From positions 124,001 through 188,000 of the forward strand of contig OZ241878.1 of NCBI GenBank assembly GCA_965203365.1: a stretch of DNA of 64,000 nucleotides. Reading direction: 5' to 3'. This stretch comes from VYFG01 sp965203365 (lineage in GTDB: Bacteria > Pseudomonadota > Gammaproteobacteria > Arenicellales > Poriferihabitantaceae). Position 1 is the first letter of the stretch, and each line of letters starts with the position of its first letter. A program made the translations under genes and the position numbers. Below, in pieces: positions 9,619 to 18,007 of this stretch. The notes under the pieces were generated by a model. The model was not told the DNA's origin. It was given only the letters and a program-made list of their open reading frames with translations, and searched no databases.

Positions 9619-9703
9619 TCAAGCCGCCTCTGGTCAAGGAGCCTCGGTTGAGTCAATACATCAAGGTCGTCACGGACCGCAGGTGACCGGCGCTTTGCTC
9701 ATG

Positions 9704-9746
9704 TGGCGGACCGGCATTGAGCCGAGATCAGACCGCCGGTCCGCCA
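9704..9746. terminator. Perfect 12-bp inverted repeat between convergent genes
   Basis: Arms TGGCGGACCGGC (9704-9715) and GCCGGTCCGCCA (9735-9746) are exact reverse complements with a 19-nt loop. The hairpin sits between rapA (+) and the VOC gene (-), where a bidirectional terminator would be expected. No T-run follows on either side, so a classic Rho-independent terminator is not shown; the call is by position and stem strength. Confidence 0.4.
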
Positions 9747-9847
9747 TCTGATCATACGTCGGTGCCGTCTCATGCAGGCGGATTGAATGGGAACCGGTCG
9801 TTCGATTCCGGGCAGTCGACAATTGAAGTCGTCCGGGTCGGCTTGGA

Positions 9848-10510
9848 TCATGCGGGAAAGTCGACCGGACCGGTGGGGGTGACAATTCGTGCGCTGAGCC
9901 GGGCTTCGGAGGGGTCTTTCACGCCCTTGATGACCACACGGGTCTCGGCCCCGATATCCGCCAGCCGCCTGTGCAACCACTCGGGATAGGGGTGAAACAG
10001 GGTGAGGGATTCAAGTCGGCATCCCAGGTCGGGCATCCGGGAAGCCGGATGGAAGGTCAGCTGCCATTGAATACACAAGGGGAAGCAGCCGCCGGCCCCC
10101 AGCCGTCCGTCGTCCACCAAGGCCACTTTCCAGCGCAGATCATCACGACGGGCGGCATGAACTTTGCCCACCGGTATTCGGCTCAATGGCACCAGAGCGT
10201 CCAGATCATTCGTATTGACCGCCCAGGTCAGCAACCGAGGTGAATCGGCCAGGTGCCGGGCGACCATGGGGTCGTCCAGTCCGAACCATCGTGGACTGGA
10301 AGGTGGCGGCATCGTCGGATCAATGGCAATGATCTCCAGATACACTCCATCGCCCAAGGCCATGACCCGGTTGTGTGTTCCCATCCCCTCGTGTTGTCCA
10401 CCGGGTGGGACGCGGACACCCAGTTGGCTCTCGACCCACTGGGCGCCCTCATCCAGAGCATGGGCCGCAACCACAAGATGGTCGAGCTGGGTGATCAGTG
10501 GGCTATTCAT
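9848..10510 (-). CDS. VOC/glyoxalase-like domain protein
   Basis: A 220-residue protein starting at ATG 10510, which overlaps the stop of the upstream HAD gene by 8 bp. It opens with LDHLVVAAHALDEGAQWVE, the usual first strand and helix of a glyoxalase-like domain, followed by GTHNRVMALGDGVYLEII, typical of the large glyoxalase_3/VOC family found widely in proteobacteria. These proteins bind metal and act on small molecules, but the substrate of this subgroup is unknown. A much longer open frame extends upstream in the same phase but only as a shadow of the HAD gene; the overlap point gives the natural start. It is probably co-transcribed with the HAD hydrolase. Confidence 0.75.
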   Translation of the reverse strand: MNSPLITQLDHLVVAAHALDEGAQWVESQLGVRVPPGGQHEGMGTHNRVMALGDGVYLEIIAIDPTMPPPSSPRWFGLDDPMVARHLADSPRLLTWAVNTNDLDALVPLSRIPVGKVHAARRDDLRWKVALVDDGRLGAGGCFPLCIQWQLTFHPASRMPDLGCRLESLTLFHPYPEWLHRRLADIGAETRVVIKGVKDPSEARLSARIVTPTGPVDFPA

Positions 10511-11213
10511 GTTCCAGTTGCTCGGCCAGTGCCAGCAAATCCGGCGCCACAAAGGTGTAGTCATTTTCGGCGACCAGGTCGACATGCTGATCGGGTCCAT
10601 GCTCGGTTGGGCGGGGAATGAAAGCGGTGGCAAATCCAAGCGAGCCGGCAGCCACCAGATCGCTGTTGTGGGCCGCGACCATGCAGCACTGGGCCGGTGC
10701 CAGACCCAGCATCCGCGCGGAATCCAGATAGGCGGCGGGCAATGGTTTGTAGTGGCGGGTGACCTCGGCCCCGAGTACCATGTCCCACGGGAGTGAAGCA
10801 TGTCTGGCCATGTTCACGATCAGGGCCACGTTGCCGTTGGAGCAAGTGGCAATCGTCCGTCGGCGTTTGATCCGCGTGAGGCCTTCCACCACATCGGGCC
10901 AGGGGTTGAGTCGGTGCCAGACCCGATTCAATGCATCGCGTTGGGACTCATCCAGTCCCTCCAGACCGAATTCCGGTATCAGGATCTCCAGACTTTCCCG
11001 GTGAAGGGTGTCCAGAATGGTCCAGGGCCGCTCTCCGGTGCGGACCCTTTCCATAGCGGGCTGGTACATGCGGCGCCACCGGTCGGCAAAAACGGTCCAG
11101 TCGACCTCAATATTCAGTGGCTGACTGAACGAGGGGCCCTCCTGAATGATCGTGGAACGCCAGTCCACCACCGTCCCAAACACATCGAACAACAAGGCGC
11201 GGATTGCTGGCAT
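10503..11213 (-). CDS. HAD-superfamily hydrolase, type II haloacid dehalogenase-like
   Basis: A 236-residue protein beginning MPAIRALLFDVFGTVVDW; the nucleophile motif DVFGT(V/L)VDW is that of L-2-haloacid dehalogenases. Motif II is ATCSNGN, motif III includes the lysine in HYKPLPAAYLDSA, and motif IV is MVAAHNSDLVAAGSLG. This full set supports an active (S)-2-haloacid dehalogenase or a related phosphatase. It lies 28 bp downstream of the alpha/beta hydrolase gene and overlaps the VOC gene, so the three form a small minus-strand operon. The substrate is not shown; family names based on dehalogenation are often loose. Confidence 0.85.
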   Translation of the reverse strand: MPAIRALLFDVFGTVVDWRSTIIQEGPSFSQPLNIEVDWTVFADRWRRMYQPAMERVRTGERPWTILDTLHRESLEILIPEFGLEGLDESQRDALNRVWHRLNPWPDVVEGLTRIKRRRTIATCSNGNVALIVNMARHASLPWDMVLGAEVTRHYKPLPAAYLDSARMLGLAPAQCCMVAAHNSDLVAAGSLGFATAFIPRPTEHGPDQHVDLVAENDYTFVAPDLLALAEQLEHE

Positions 11214-11241
11214 CTCTCTGAGGGGCTCCCGTCAGGTGGGG

Positions 11242-12036
11242 TTATCGGGCCAGCCTGTTCGGCGTCTCGTCTTGGCCGGCGAGGTGAACCAGTCCGTTCA
11301 GTTGGTCTAGGATCACTGACAGGTCGGTGGGACGAGACACTCGGTGTCCGGCGTCCTTGAGCAAGGTCAAGTGCACATCATCATGGGCGATTTGTCGCAG
11401 GAGCCTGAGGCTGACTTCCCAAGGGACATCCGGATCATCCAGACTATGGACCAACCGGACGGGGCAATCCATGGGAATGCTCCCCCCCAACAGAAGGTGC
11501 TGACGACCTTCTTCCACCAGCCGCCAGGTAATGGGTACGGGGTCGTCGCCATGGTCCGAGGGCAGTTCGGTCTGCCCCGACTGCATCAACTGCTGTTGTT
11601 CTGCCAACGACATCGTGTCCCAGAGCAGTTCCTCGGTGAAGTCCGGCGCACTGGCAATTCCCAGCAGTCCCGCCACCCGAGTCGGCCGGGCCAGTGCGGC
11701 CAAGAGCATGATCCACCCCCCCATCGAAGATCCGACCAAGACCAGAGGACCTTGGGTGGATTGGTCAATCACGGACAGGGTATCCGCACACCATTGACCG
11801 ATGGTCCCATCAATGAAATCCCCGCTGGATTCCCCGTGGCCGGAATAGTCGAACCGCAGGAATCCCCGGGACTGCTGTCGGCACCACGCCTCCAGGGCCA
11901 TGGCCTTGGTGCCGGACATGTCCGACCTGAATCCGCCACAAAAGACCACGGTGGGGTCGTGGCCTTCCAGATGGTTGACGTGAATTTGATAGGGACCTGA
12001 GTGAATGATGTGGTGCATGGTGTCGTATGCTGACAA
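11242..12036 (-). CDS. Alpha/beta hydrolase, ABHD10-like
   Basis: A 264-residue serine hydrolase. Visible are the oxyanion-region strand TVVFCGGFRSDMSGTKA, LRFDYSGHGESSGDF, the nucleophile elbow LVGSSMGGW (Ser at about residue 104), an Asp candidate in LVHSLDDPDVP, and the catalytic His in LLKDAGHRVSRP. The motif GGFRSDMSGTKA with FDYSGHGESSG is typical of the bacterial homologues of ABHD10, a thioesterase/glucuronidase. No signal peptide is seen, so it is cytoplasmic. It precedes the HAD and VOC genes on the same strand. Esterase or thioesterase activity is likely; the physiological substrate is not apparent. Confidence 0.85.
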   Translation of the reverse strand: MSAYDTMHHIIHSGPYQIHVNHLEGHDPTVVFCGGFRSDMSGTKAMALEAWCRQQSRGFLRFDYSGHGESSGDFIDGTIGQWCADTLSVIDQSTQGPLVLVGSSMGGWIMLLAALARPTRVAGLLGIASAPDFTEELLWDTMSLAEQQQLMQSGQTELPSDHGDDPVPITWRLVEEGRQHLLLGGSIPMDCPVRLVHSLDDPDVPWEVSLRLLRQIAHDDVHLTLLKDAGHRVSRPTDLSVILDQLNGLVHLAGQDETPNRLAR

Positions 12037-12183
12037 CGGACAATCGGAGGCATTGTACCGTGTAATCGGTTGGTTCGGTCACATGATGTCGGCGTTGTCG
12101 ATTCGATGGTTGGGTCGAGGCGGTGGTTTCTTTTCCGCAGGTGGGTGGAGAGAGTCGATGGGGTGGGGCGTGCTCGCCGACCA

Positions 12184-12294
12184 GGGCTTTGTCAGCGGTT
12201 CACGATCAGGATGCGCCGCCCCCTTGTGCGGCATCCAGGGGCACCATCTCGATCCAAGGGGCTTTGTCAGCGGTTCACGATCAGGATGCGCCGC
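12184..12294. repeat. 36-bp direct duplication of the 3' end of the M24 gene
   Basis: A 36-base block occurs identically at 12184-12219 and 12259-12294, offset by 75 bp. The right copy contains the stop codon and last eight codons of the M24 peptidase gene (minus strand); the left copy is outside any gene. The intervening 39 bp are unique. This looks like a small local duplication or a scar of slippage or deletion rather than a family of repeats. Confidence 0.9.
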
Positions 12295-13424
12295 GGGTAA
12301 TGGGTGAGATAGTCGGCACCATTTTCCGTGACGACGACGGAATCGCCGATCCGCCCGCCCAGGGTTCCCTCCACCGTGATGCCGCCATCGACGGCAAAGG
12401 TCATGCCCGGTTTCAGAATTGTCCTGTCGCCCATCTTGAGTTCCGGGGCTTCCAGATACGACATGCCGATTGAACGTCCGGTCCGGTATCCGGTTTTGAA
12501 GCCCCGGGCCCGGTAGATCCGGTCGGCGGCTTTGGCGATGGACTCTGCAGTGACGCCCGGGCGGATCGCCGCAATCGCGGCCTGTTGGGCATCAATGGCC
12601 GCTTGTTGTACCTTGGCCGCCTGATCCGAGACGGTGCGAATGAAAAAGACGCGATCGAAACCCAGCTTGTATTGCTTGAATTGGACCAGATTGCAGAAGC
12701 AGAAATACACCGGGTCTCCGGGTTCCAGTTTCTTCACCCCCGCCCTGCGATGCACCATGGAGGTGTGTCGGCCGGACTGCATGATCTGCTGGTTGGCGAT
12801 CATGGGGGAAATGAACGCCTCCCAACCACGGTCGGTGAGAAATCCAGCGGCCTGGCGAGTGCCGGCTTCGATGATGGCCAGCGCGGCTTCATATTCCGGC
12901 ACCCCTTCGCCAAGGGCCGCCTCGGCCGCGGACATCATGGCCTCGGCAATTTCCCCGGCTTGCCGCATCACGGCAATTTCCTCCGGGGACTTGATCATTC
13001 GCATCTGATCGAGCAAAGGCGAGATGTCGGACAAGCGCTGGTCTGGAAACCGGCTGTCCAGATAGTTTCGTACCATGGCTGGTAGGGTAGTGGATTCAAT
13101 GCCCATCCGGCCTGGGCACTTGCCCAGGGCCCTGGACAGTACCGTGTCCCAGCGGTTGGTGCCGATGTCCTCCCAGGGGATCACCTCCTCAATCCAGGTC
13201 ATGGCGGAGATCATCTCGCTTTCCATGAGCGGTGTGATGACCACGGGAGGGCCATTCGAACGCACCAGCAGGCAGGTGGGGCGGCCGAATTCGACCGACA
13301 GGTATCCCCAGAATCCGGCCAGATAGGCGATGGAGCTTTCGTCAGTCAGAATCGCCACATCAAGGTGGCTTTCTCTGAGGCGGCGCTGGAATTCGTCCGT
13401 TCGTTGGCGGGCTTGTGCAAGCAT
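12267..13424 (-). CDS. M24-family creatinase/ectoine-hydrolase-like protein with degenerate metal site
   Basis: A 385-residue protein with the two-domain pita-bread architecture: a creatinase N-terminal domain (1-150, with LDVAILTDESSIAYLAGFWGY) and a C-terminal domain beginning MIKSPEEIAVMRQAGEIAE. In active aminopeptidase P and prolidase the first metal Asp lies in a DxG motif, but here the stretch is PVYFCFCNLVQF, and the late E-P-G motif is FAVDGGITVEG. So most of the five metal ligands appear lost, as in creatinase, which is metal-free. Ectoine hydrolase (DoeA/EutD) belongs to the same superfamily and fits the osmolyte theme of this region, but the substrate cannot be read from sequence. 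The next upstream gene on the strand is a DMT transporter. Confidence 0.75.
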   Translation of the reverse strand: MLAQARQRTDEFQRRLRESHLDVAILTDESSIAYLAGFWGYLSVEFGRPTCLLVRSNGPPVVITPLMESEMISAMTWIEEVIPWEDIGTNRWDTVLSRALGKCPGRMGIESTTLPAMVRNYLDSRFPDQRLSDISPLLDQMRMIKSPEEIAVMRQAGEIAEAMMSAAEAALGEGVPEYEAALAIIEAGTRQAAGFLTDRGWEAFISPMIANQQIMQSGRHTSMVHRRAGVKKLEPGDPVYFCFCNLVQFKQYKLGFDRVFFIRTVSDQAAKVQQAAIDAQQAAIAAIRPGVTAESIAKAADRIYRARGFKTGYRTGRSIGMSYLEAPELKMGDRTILKPGMTFAVDGGITVEGTLGGRIGDSVVVTENGADYLTHYPRRILIVNR

Positions 13425-13492
13425 TCTCGGGTCCGAAAGAGGGTCTGGCAGTCAGGGTACTTCAAGGCGGCAGGAACCGAAAGTCCGATCCT

Positions 13493-14458
13493 CTACATTT
13501 CGTTGCGCTTGGCGCGTTCGGACAATCCAATGCCGCCCAGGACCAGACCCAATGCCACCGCATGATACCCCTGAAACTGTTCCCCGAGAAACAACACCGC
13601 GACCAGTGCGGCAAAGACGGGCACCAGGTTGAAGAAGATCCCGGAACGCGCGGCCCCGATCAGGGCGACGCCCTTGATGAAGAGCACCTGGCCGAGAAAG
13701 GAGGGGAACAAGGTCACCAATGCTACCAGCACCCAGCCCTGAGGCGTGGGCCACTGCAGCTGGCCCATTCCGGCTTCAATCAGGGGCAGCGGAATGGCCC
13801 CGATCAGGGCACCGAGGGCCACCAGGGTAAAGAGGGACAAATGGTCCACGGCGGGGCAGCGTCTCAACATCAAGGAATAGCTGGCGTAGAGTATGCAGGC
13901 GATGATCATCAACAGATCGCCCGGCTGGAACGCCAAGTCGGTCAGCCGCGAGAATTCACCGCCGGTCGCGGCGATGATCACGCCGCCCATCGTGACCACG
14001 ATGCCAATCACCTGCATCAGGCGAATGGAGGTCTGCAGCAAGAAGACGGCGCCAATCAGGACAAACATTGGCGTTGCGCCCTGCAAGATGCCCATATTGA
14101 TCGCGCTGGTGGTATGTGCCGCTACGTAAAACAGGGCATTGAAGGCGGTGAGTCCCAAGATGCCCATCGCCAGTACAAATGGCCAGTGGGGTCGAAGTAT
14201 CGGCCAGTCCCGGACAAACCGCTGCCGGAAAAAAATCATCAGCAGGGTCACGGTGCCGATCCATCTGAGCAGGACCATCATCATCGGCGAAATTTCCCCC
14301 ACCGCCAGCTTGCCAAAATTGGCATTCAAACCGAAGCACAAAGTGGTGACGACAAGAAATGCGTAGGCGTGCGAGTTGTGATGATTGATCAAGGCGTCAG
14401 TCTGTGGTGGCTGTCCGTGCGGTGATGCCGCGATTCGACGGTTATCCCCGATGGGCAT
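13493..14458 (-). CDS. DMT-superfamily (EamA) transporter
   Basis: A 321-residue integral membrane protein with about ten hydrophobic segments arranged as two EamA repeats (AFLVVTTLCFGLNANFGKLA at the start; a second set from about residue 165). The first 28 residues are polar and may lie before the true start. EamA proteins export or import small metabolites; substrates vary and are not predictable here. It sits between the M24 gene (68 bp downstream) and the carnitine dehydrogenase gene (60 bp upstream), so it may be part of the osmolyte-degradation operon and could carry a related amine or amino acid. That link is positional only. Confidence 0.85.
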   Translation of the reverse strand: MPIGDNRRIAASPHGQPPQTDALINHHNSHAYAFLVVTTLCFGLNANFGKLAVGEISPMMMVLLRWIGTVTLLMIFFRQRFVRDWPILRPHWPFVLAMGILGLTAFNALFYVAAHTTSAINMGILQGATPMFVLIGAVFLLQTSIRLMQVIGIVVTMGGVIIAATGGEFSRLTDLAFQPGDLLMIIACILYASYSLMLRRCPAVDHLSLFTLVALGALIGAIPLPLIEAGMGQLQWPTPQGWVLVALVTLFPSFLGQVLFIKGVALIGAARSGIFFNLVPVFAALVAVLFLGEQFQGYHAVALGLVLGGIGLSERAKRNEM

Positions 14459-14518
14459 TCCACCCTGTCGAAGATGGATTCCTCGGCAGTCGGTTGGGCC
14501 CAGTTCACCGTAGGAGAC

Positions 14519-15955
14519 TCATCCGATGGACTGACCGGCTCCCTCGGGGAGAGGCAGTTGGCGGTGTGCTTCAGCCGCTTTCGCGAGCTGCGAGCAAACG
14601 GGCTCCTCGGGTAGGCAGGATTTCCGCAGTGACAGGTTCACGTGAATAAGCAGGTGCTCGCCCGTCGCGACGAGGTGACCATTCGCCCTCTCGATTCGGT
14701 GAAAGACGCGCAGTTTCTTGCCGGACCCTTCCAACACTTGGGTGGTCACCCGGATGCTTTCACCGGCCTGGAGCTCATCCAGATGCCGGATATGGGACTC
14801 CACGGTAAAGAAGCTGAATCCTTGACGGATATACTCCGGGGTGGCCCCGATCATTTCCATGATCCGGTCATTGGCCTGGGAGAGCACTTCCAGGTAGTGG
14901 GCTTCGTTCATGTGGCCGTTGTAGTCCAGCCAACTTTGGGGCACCTGCCGGGTCAACACCTCGATGGGTTCTGAGGTCCACTCTCTTTCAGGGACCAGTT
15001 GGCGATCATGCCGGTTCAATGTCGCCCCGGCGGCCCAGTCAGTCCGCTTCAGGGCGCGCATCATGCCGACCAGATTGTCATCCCGTACCTGTTCCATCTC
15101 ACGAGGCGTGAGCCCCTCGGCTTGAGCATCACATTGATCGAAGAGGGTTTCAATCAGGTGGGGGGTCAATTCCGGAACCTCCATCAATTTGGTCCAAGGC
15201 CATTTCAGCGCAGGGCCAAACTGCGCCATGAAATGACGCATGCCCCCTTCACCGCCAGCCAGCCAGAAGGTCTGGAATGTGCCCATCTGGGCCCAACGCA
15301 GACCACAGCCATAACGGATCGAATCGTCGATTTCCTGAGTGGTGGCGATGCCATCGTTGACCAGCCAGAGGGCCTCCCGCCAGAGGGCTTCTTGCAGCCG
15401 GTCATTCACGTGTCCTTCTATTTCCTTGCGGATCAGCAGTGGGGACATCCCAATTTGGGTTGTGATGCTTATCGCCTGCTCCCGAATGGGGCGGGCCGTG
15501 AGTGAGGACGGGACGACTTCAACCAAGGGCAACAGGTAGACGGGATTGAATGGATGCACGACCAGGATCTGCTCTGGACGGATTGCGCCGTCACACAGTG
15601 TCGAGGGTGTGAACCCGGAGGTTGACGACGCCAGGACCCCATCGCTGGAGGCATGGGTCTGGATTTCGCGATAGATGGAACGCTTGATATCCAGCCGCTC
15701 GGGCACACTCTCCTGTATCCAGTGGGCGTTGTGGACGGTTTCGGCCAGATCCGCCGAGACGGTCAGCTGGCCCTCGGGAGGCAGGGCATGGTCGTATAGG
15801 GAAGGCAGGCTCCGGCGGGCATTCGTGAGCACCTCATTGATTCTACGCTCGGCCTGCGGATCGGGATCGTAGACAGCGACATCCCATCCATTCAACAGAA
15901 ATCGGGCGGTCCAACCGCCACCGATCACACCCCCGCCGACAATGGCGGCCTTCAT
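14519..15955 (-). CDS. lcdH: L-carnitine dehydrogenase fused to betainyl-CoA thioesterase
   Basis: A 478-residue two-domain enzyme. Residues 1-320 are a 3-hydroxyacyl-CoA-dehydrogenase-type domain with the NAD loop VGGGVIGGGWTARFL at the N-terminus, SSTSGFTPS, and VVHPFNPVYLLPLVEVV. From about residue 330 there is a hotdog thioesterase with LDYNGHMNEAHYLEV. This architecture is that of the long form of L-carnitine dehydrogenase, which oxidises L-carnitine to 3-dehydrocarnitine; the fused thioesterase is thought to release glycine betaine from betainyl-CoA. Its start overlaps the stop of the adjacent BKACE gene (ATGA), the enzyme that catalyses the step between the two activities. The neighbouring gene makes this call much firmer than homology alone. 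Confidence 0.87.
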   Translation of the reverse strand: MKAAIVGGGVIGGGWTARFLLNGWDVAVYDPDPQAERRINEVLTNARRSLPSLYDHALPPEGQLTVSADLAETVHNAHWIQESVPERLDIKRSIYREIQTHASSDGVLASSTSGFTPSTLCDGAIRPEQILVVHPFNPVYLLPLVEVVPSSLTARPIREQAISITTQIGMSPLLIRKEIEGHVNDRLQEALWREALWLVNDGIATTQEIDDSIRYGCGLRWAQMGTFQTFWLAGGEGGMRHFMAQFGPALKWPWTKLMEVPELTPHLIETLFDQCDAQAEGLTPREMEQVRDDNLVGMMRALKRTDWAAGATLNRHDRQLVPEREWTSEPIEVLTRQVPQSWLDYNGHMNEAHYLEVLSQANDRIMEMIGATPEYIRQGFSFFTVESHIRHLDELQAGESIRVTTQVLEGSGKKLRVFHRIERANGHLVATGEHLLIHVNLSLRKSCLPEEPVCSQLAKAAEAHRQLPLPEGAGQSIG

Positions 15956-16863
15956 TGAGGGGCTCGCTTGATCAGTTGGAGCTTTTCTCTCACTTCATGC
16001 GGTCCAATGACCCGGGCTCCCAGGTTTTCCACGATGGCTCGCGCCCGTTCGACCAGTTGTGCGTTGGTGGCCAGTACCCCCCGTTCCAGATACAGATTGT
16101 CTTCCAGACCCACCCGGACATTCCCACCCGCGAGGACCGCCGCCGCGACATAGGGCATTTCGTTGCGACTGATGGAAAAGGCCGAAAACACCCAGTCGTC
16201 GGGCACGTTGTTCACCATCGCCATGAAGGTGTTGAGGTCGTCCGGTGCCCCCCAGGGAATTCCCATGCAGAGCTGGACCATGACAGGGGTCTCGATCAGC
16301 CCCTCTTGCACCAGTTGCTTGGCCAGCCAGAGGTGGCCGGTGTCGAAGGCTTCGACTTCCACTCTCACCCCGACATCCCGCATGAGTTGAGCCATCGCCC
16401 GGAGCATGCCGGGCGTGTTGGCCATGATATAGTCCGCCTCCGCGAAATTCATGGTCCCGCAATCGAGGGTGCAGATCTCCGGCTGGCATGCCGCCACATG
16501 GGCCACACGTTCCTCGGCACTGGCCATGTCGGTCCCGGCAGGGCTTGGTGGCAAAGGCCGGTCAGCGCTTCCCAACACCAGGTCGCCCCCCATGCCCGCG
16601 GTGAGGTTGATCACCACATCCACCTCTGCCTCCCGGATCCGTTCGGTGACTTCCCGGAAATGTCCGACATCCCGACCGGGCTGACCGGTTTGGGGGTCTC
16701 GGACATGGACATGCACGATCGCGGCACCTGCCCGGGCGGCCTCAATGGCGGCGTGGGCGATTTGCTTCGGGCTGCGCGGAACATGTTCCGACTTGTTCTG
16801 GGTACTACCGGAGCCGGTCACCGCACAGGTGATGAAGACTTCACGGTTCATTTGCAGCGGCAT
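15952..16863 (-). CDS. BKACE-family beta-keto acid cleavage enzyme, probably for 3-dehydrocarnitine
   Basis: A 303-residue (beta/alpha)8 zinc enzyme of the DUF849/BKACE family, which condenses a beta-keto acid with acetyl-CoA and releases acetoacetate plus a new CoA ester. The zinc-binding HVHVRD motif is at residues 51-56, preceded by ITCAVTGSGST, the family's opening strand; VRVGLEDNLYL carries the conserved catalytic-region glutamate and aspartate. In front of a carnitine dehydrogenase-thioesterase fusion, and overlapping it by 4 bp, the expected reaction is 3-dehydrocarnitine + acetyl-CoA to betainyl-CoA + acetoacetate. It is the first gene of the pair; nothing on the same strand lies within 140 bp upstream. 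Confidence 0.88.
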   Translation of the reverse strand: MPLQMNREVFITCAVTGSGSTQNKSEHVPRSPKQIAHAAIEAARAGAAIVHVHVRDPQTGQPGRDVGHFREVTERIREAEVDVVINLTAGMGGDLVLGSADRPLPPSPAGTDMASAEERVAHVAACQPEICTLDCGTMNFAEADYIMANTPGMLRAMAQLMRDVGVRVEVEAFDTGHLWLAKQLVQEGLIETPVMVQLCMGIPWGAPDDLNTFMAMVNNVPDDWVFSAFSISRNEMPYVAAAVLAGGNVRVGLEDNLYLERGVLATNAQLVERARAIVENLGARVIGPHEVREKLQLIKRAPQ

Positions 16864-17006
16864 GAGCGGCTCCTCGAATCAGGTAGGTTGATAGGGAAGG
16901 AAAGTATACCGAGTTTCCCCCTGGCCGGTATGGTTTCGTGGCATGAGGGGTGGGTCAGGCACTGAAACTGCGCGAACGGGACGGTGGTTCGTATCGGCGG
17001 GCCGGG

Positions 17007-17972
17007 TCATGGACTGGCGACATAGCCCAGAGCCTTGTCGACTTGATTCCGGAGGGGGAGACCCTGTCGATACCGGTGGAGATTATCCAGAAACTGGCGG
17101 GCCAGATCGTCCTGGAAGGTGTGATAGTCACCGGAGATATGCGGGGTGATGAAGAGGTTGGGCGTATCCCACAGCGAACTGTGCCGGGGCAGGGGCTCTG
17201 TACAAAAGACATCCAGCATGGCCCCCGCGATGGCACCGGACCGCAGGGCCTCCTCCAGTGCCGATTCGTCTTGGGCATCGCCCCGTCCGATGTTGATGAA
17301 TCGTGCGTCCGGACGCATGGCCTGAAAGAAATCCCGGTTGAAGATGCCCCGGGTTTGTGGTGTGGAAGGCAATACACCGATCACCCAGTTGACATGGCCA
17401 GCCAGTGTTGTCAGGGCTTCGGGGGCATGGACAGTGCCGAACACGGCATCCTGTTGACGGGCGCGGCGTCCGATGCCCTGGACCTGTAGACCGGCCGCTT
17501 GGAGTAACTGGCCGATGGTGCGGCCGATGCTGCCTACGCCGACAATCAGGGCGTGCTGGCTGTCCAGGAGTTCGGAGCGACGGTATACCCATTCCCGACG
17601 ATTTTGCAGGTTCCACGACTCCCGAAAGCGCTTGGCTTCGGCGAGCATGTAGCCGAGCACGGTTTCCGCCATCGCGCGGTCGAAGATACCGCGGGCATTG
17701 GTCATCTGGATATCACTGTGGACGAGTGCCGGAAACAGGAGGGCATCGACACCGGCCCCAAACCGGTGGATCCAGCGCAATCGATCAGCCCGTGACCACT
17801 GATTCTCCAGCTCCTGCTTGTGCAGGTTCCAGCCGAGCAGGATTTCCGTGCCGGGAAGGGCGTCTTTCAGAGCCTCCTCATGGGGGGCGTAATGAACCTC
17901 CACACCATCGGGCACGGCCGCCAACTGGGGGATATCGGCCAGCCCCTCGGCCCCACTGACCAGTAGTTTCAT
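17007..17972 (-). CDS. D-2-hydroxyacid dehydrogenase
   Basis: A 321-residue NAD(P)-dependent D-isomer-specific 2-hydroxyacid dehydrogenase. The Rossmann loop is IVGVGSIGRTIGQLL (about 142-156). The catalytic triad is visible: Arg in INIGRGDAQDE, Glu in DVFCTEPLP, and His in FITPHISGDYH. The family reduces 2-keto acids such as glyoxylate, hydroxypyruvate or other substrates; the GRGD rather than RGxxVD context resembles the GhrA-like and oxaloglycolate-type subgroup, so the substrate remains open. It follows pncB on the same strand with 35 bp between them and may be co-transcribed. No signal peptide or fusion is seen. Confidence 0.87.
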   Translation of the reverse strand: MKLLVSGAEGLADIPQLAAVPDGVEVHYAPHEEALKDALPGTEILLGWNLHKQELENQWSRADRLRWIHRFGAGVDALLFPALVHSDIQMTNARGIFDRAMAETVLGYMLAEAKRFRESWNLQNRREWVYRRSELLDSQHALIVGVGSIGRTIGQLLQAAGLQVQGIGRRARQQDAVFGTVHAPEALTTLAGHVNWVIGVLPSTPQTRGIFNRDFFQAMRPDARFINIGRGDAQDESALEEALRSGAIAGAMLDVFCTEPLPRHSSLWDTPNLFITPHISGDYHTFQDDLARQFLDNLHRYRQGLPLRNQVDKALGYVASP

Positions 17973-18007
17973 CGAACCGCTTGGCGCTCTAGCCGCATGG
18001 GAGTGGA

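Noticed and set aside
9848..10801. 317-residue frame for the VOC gene
   Set aside because: The first 97 residues are an off-frame reading of the HAD gene; the real start is ATG 10510.
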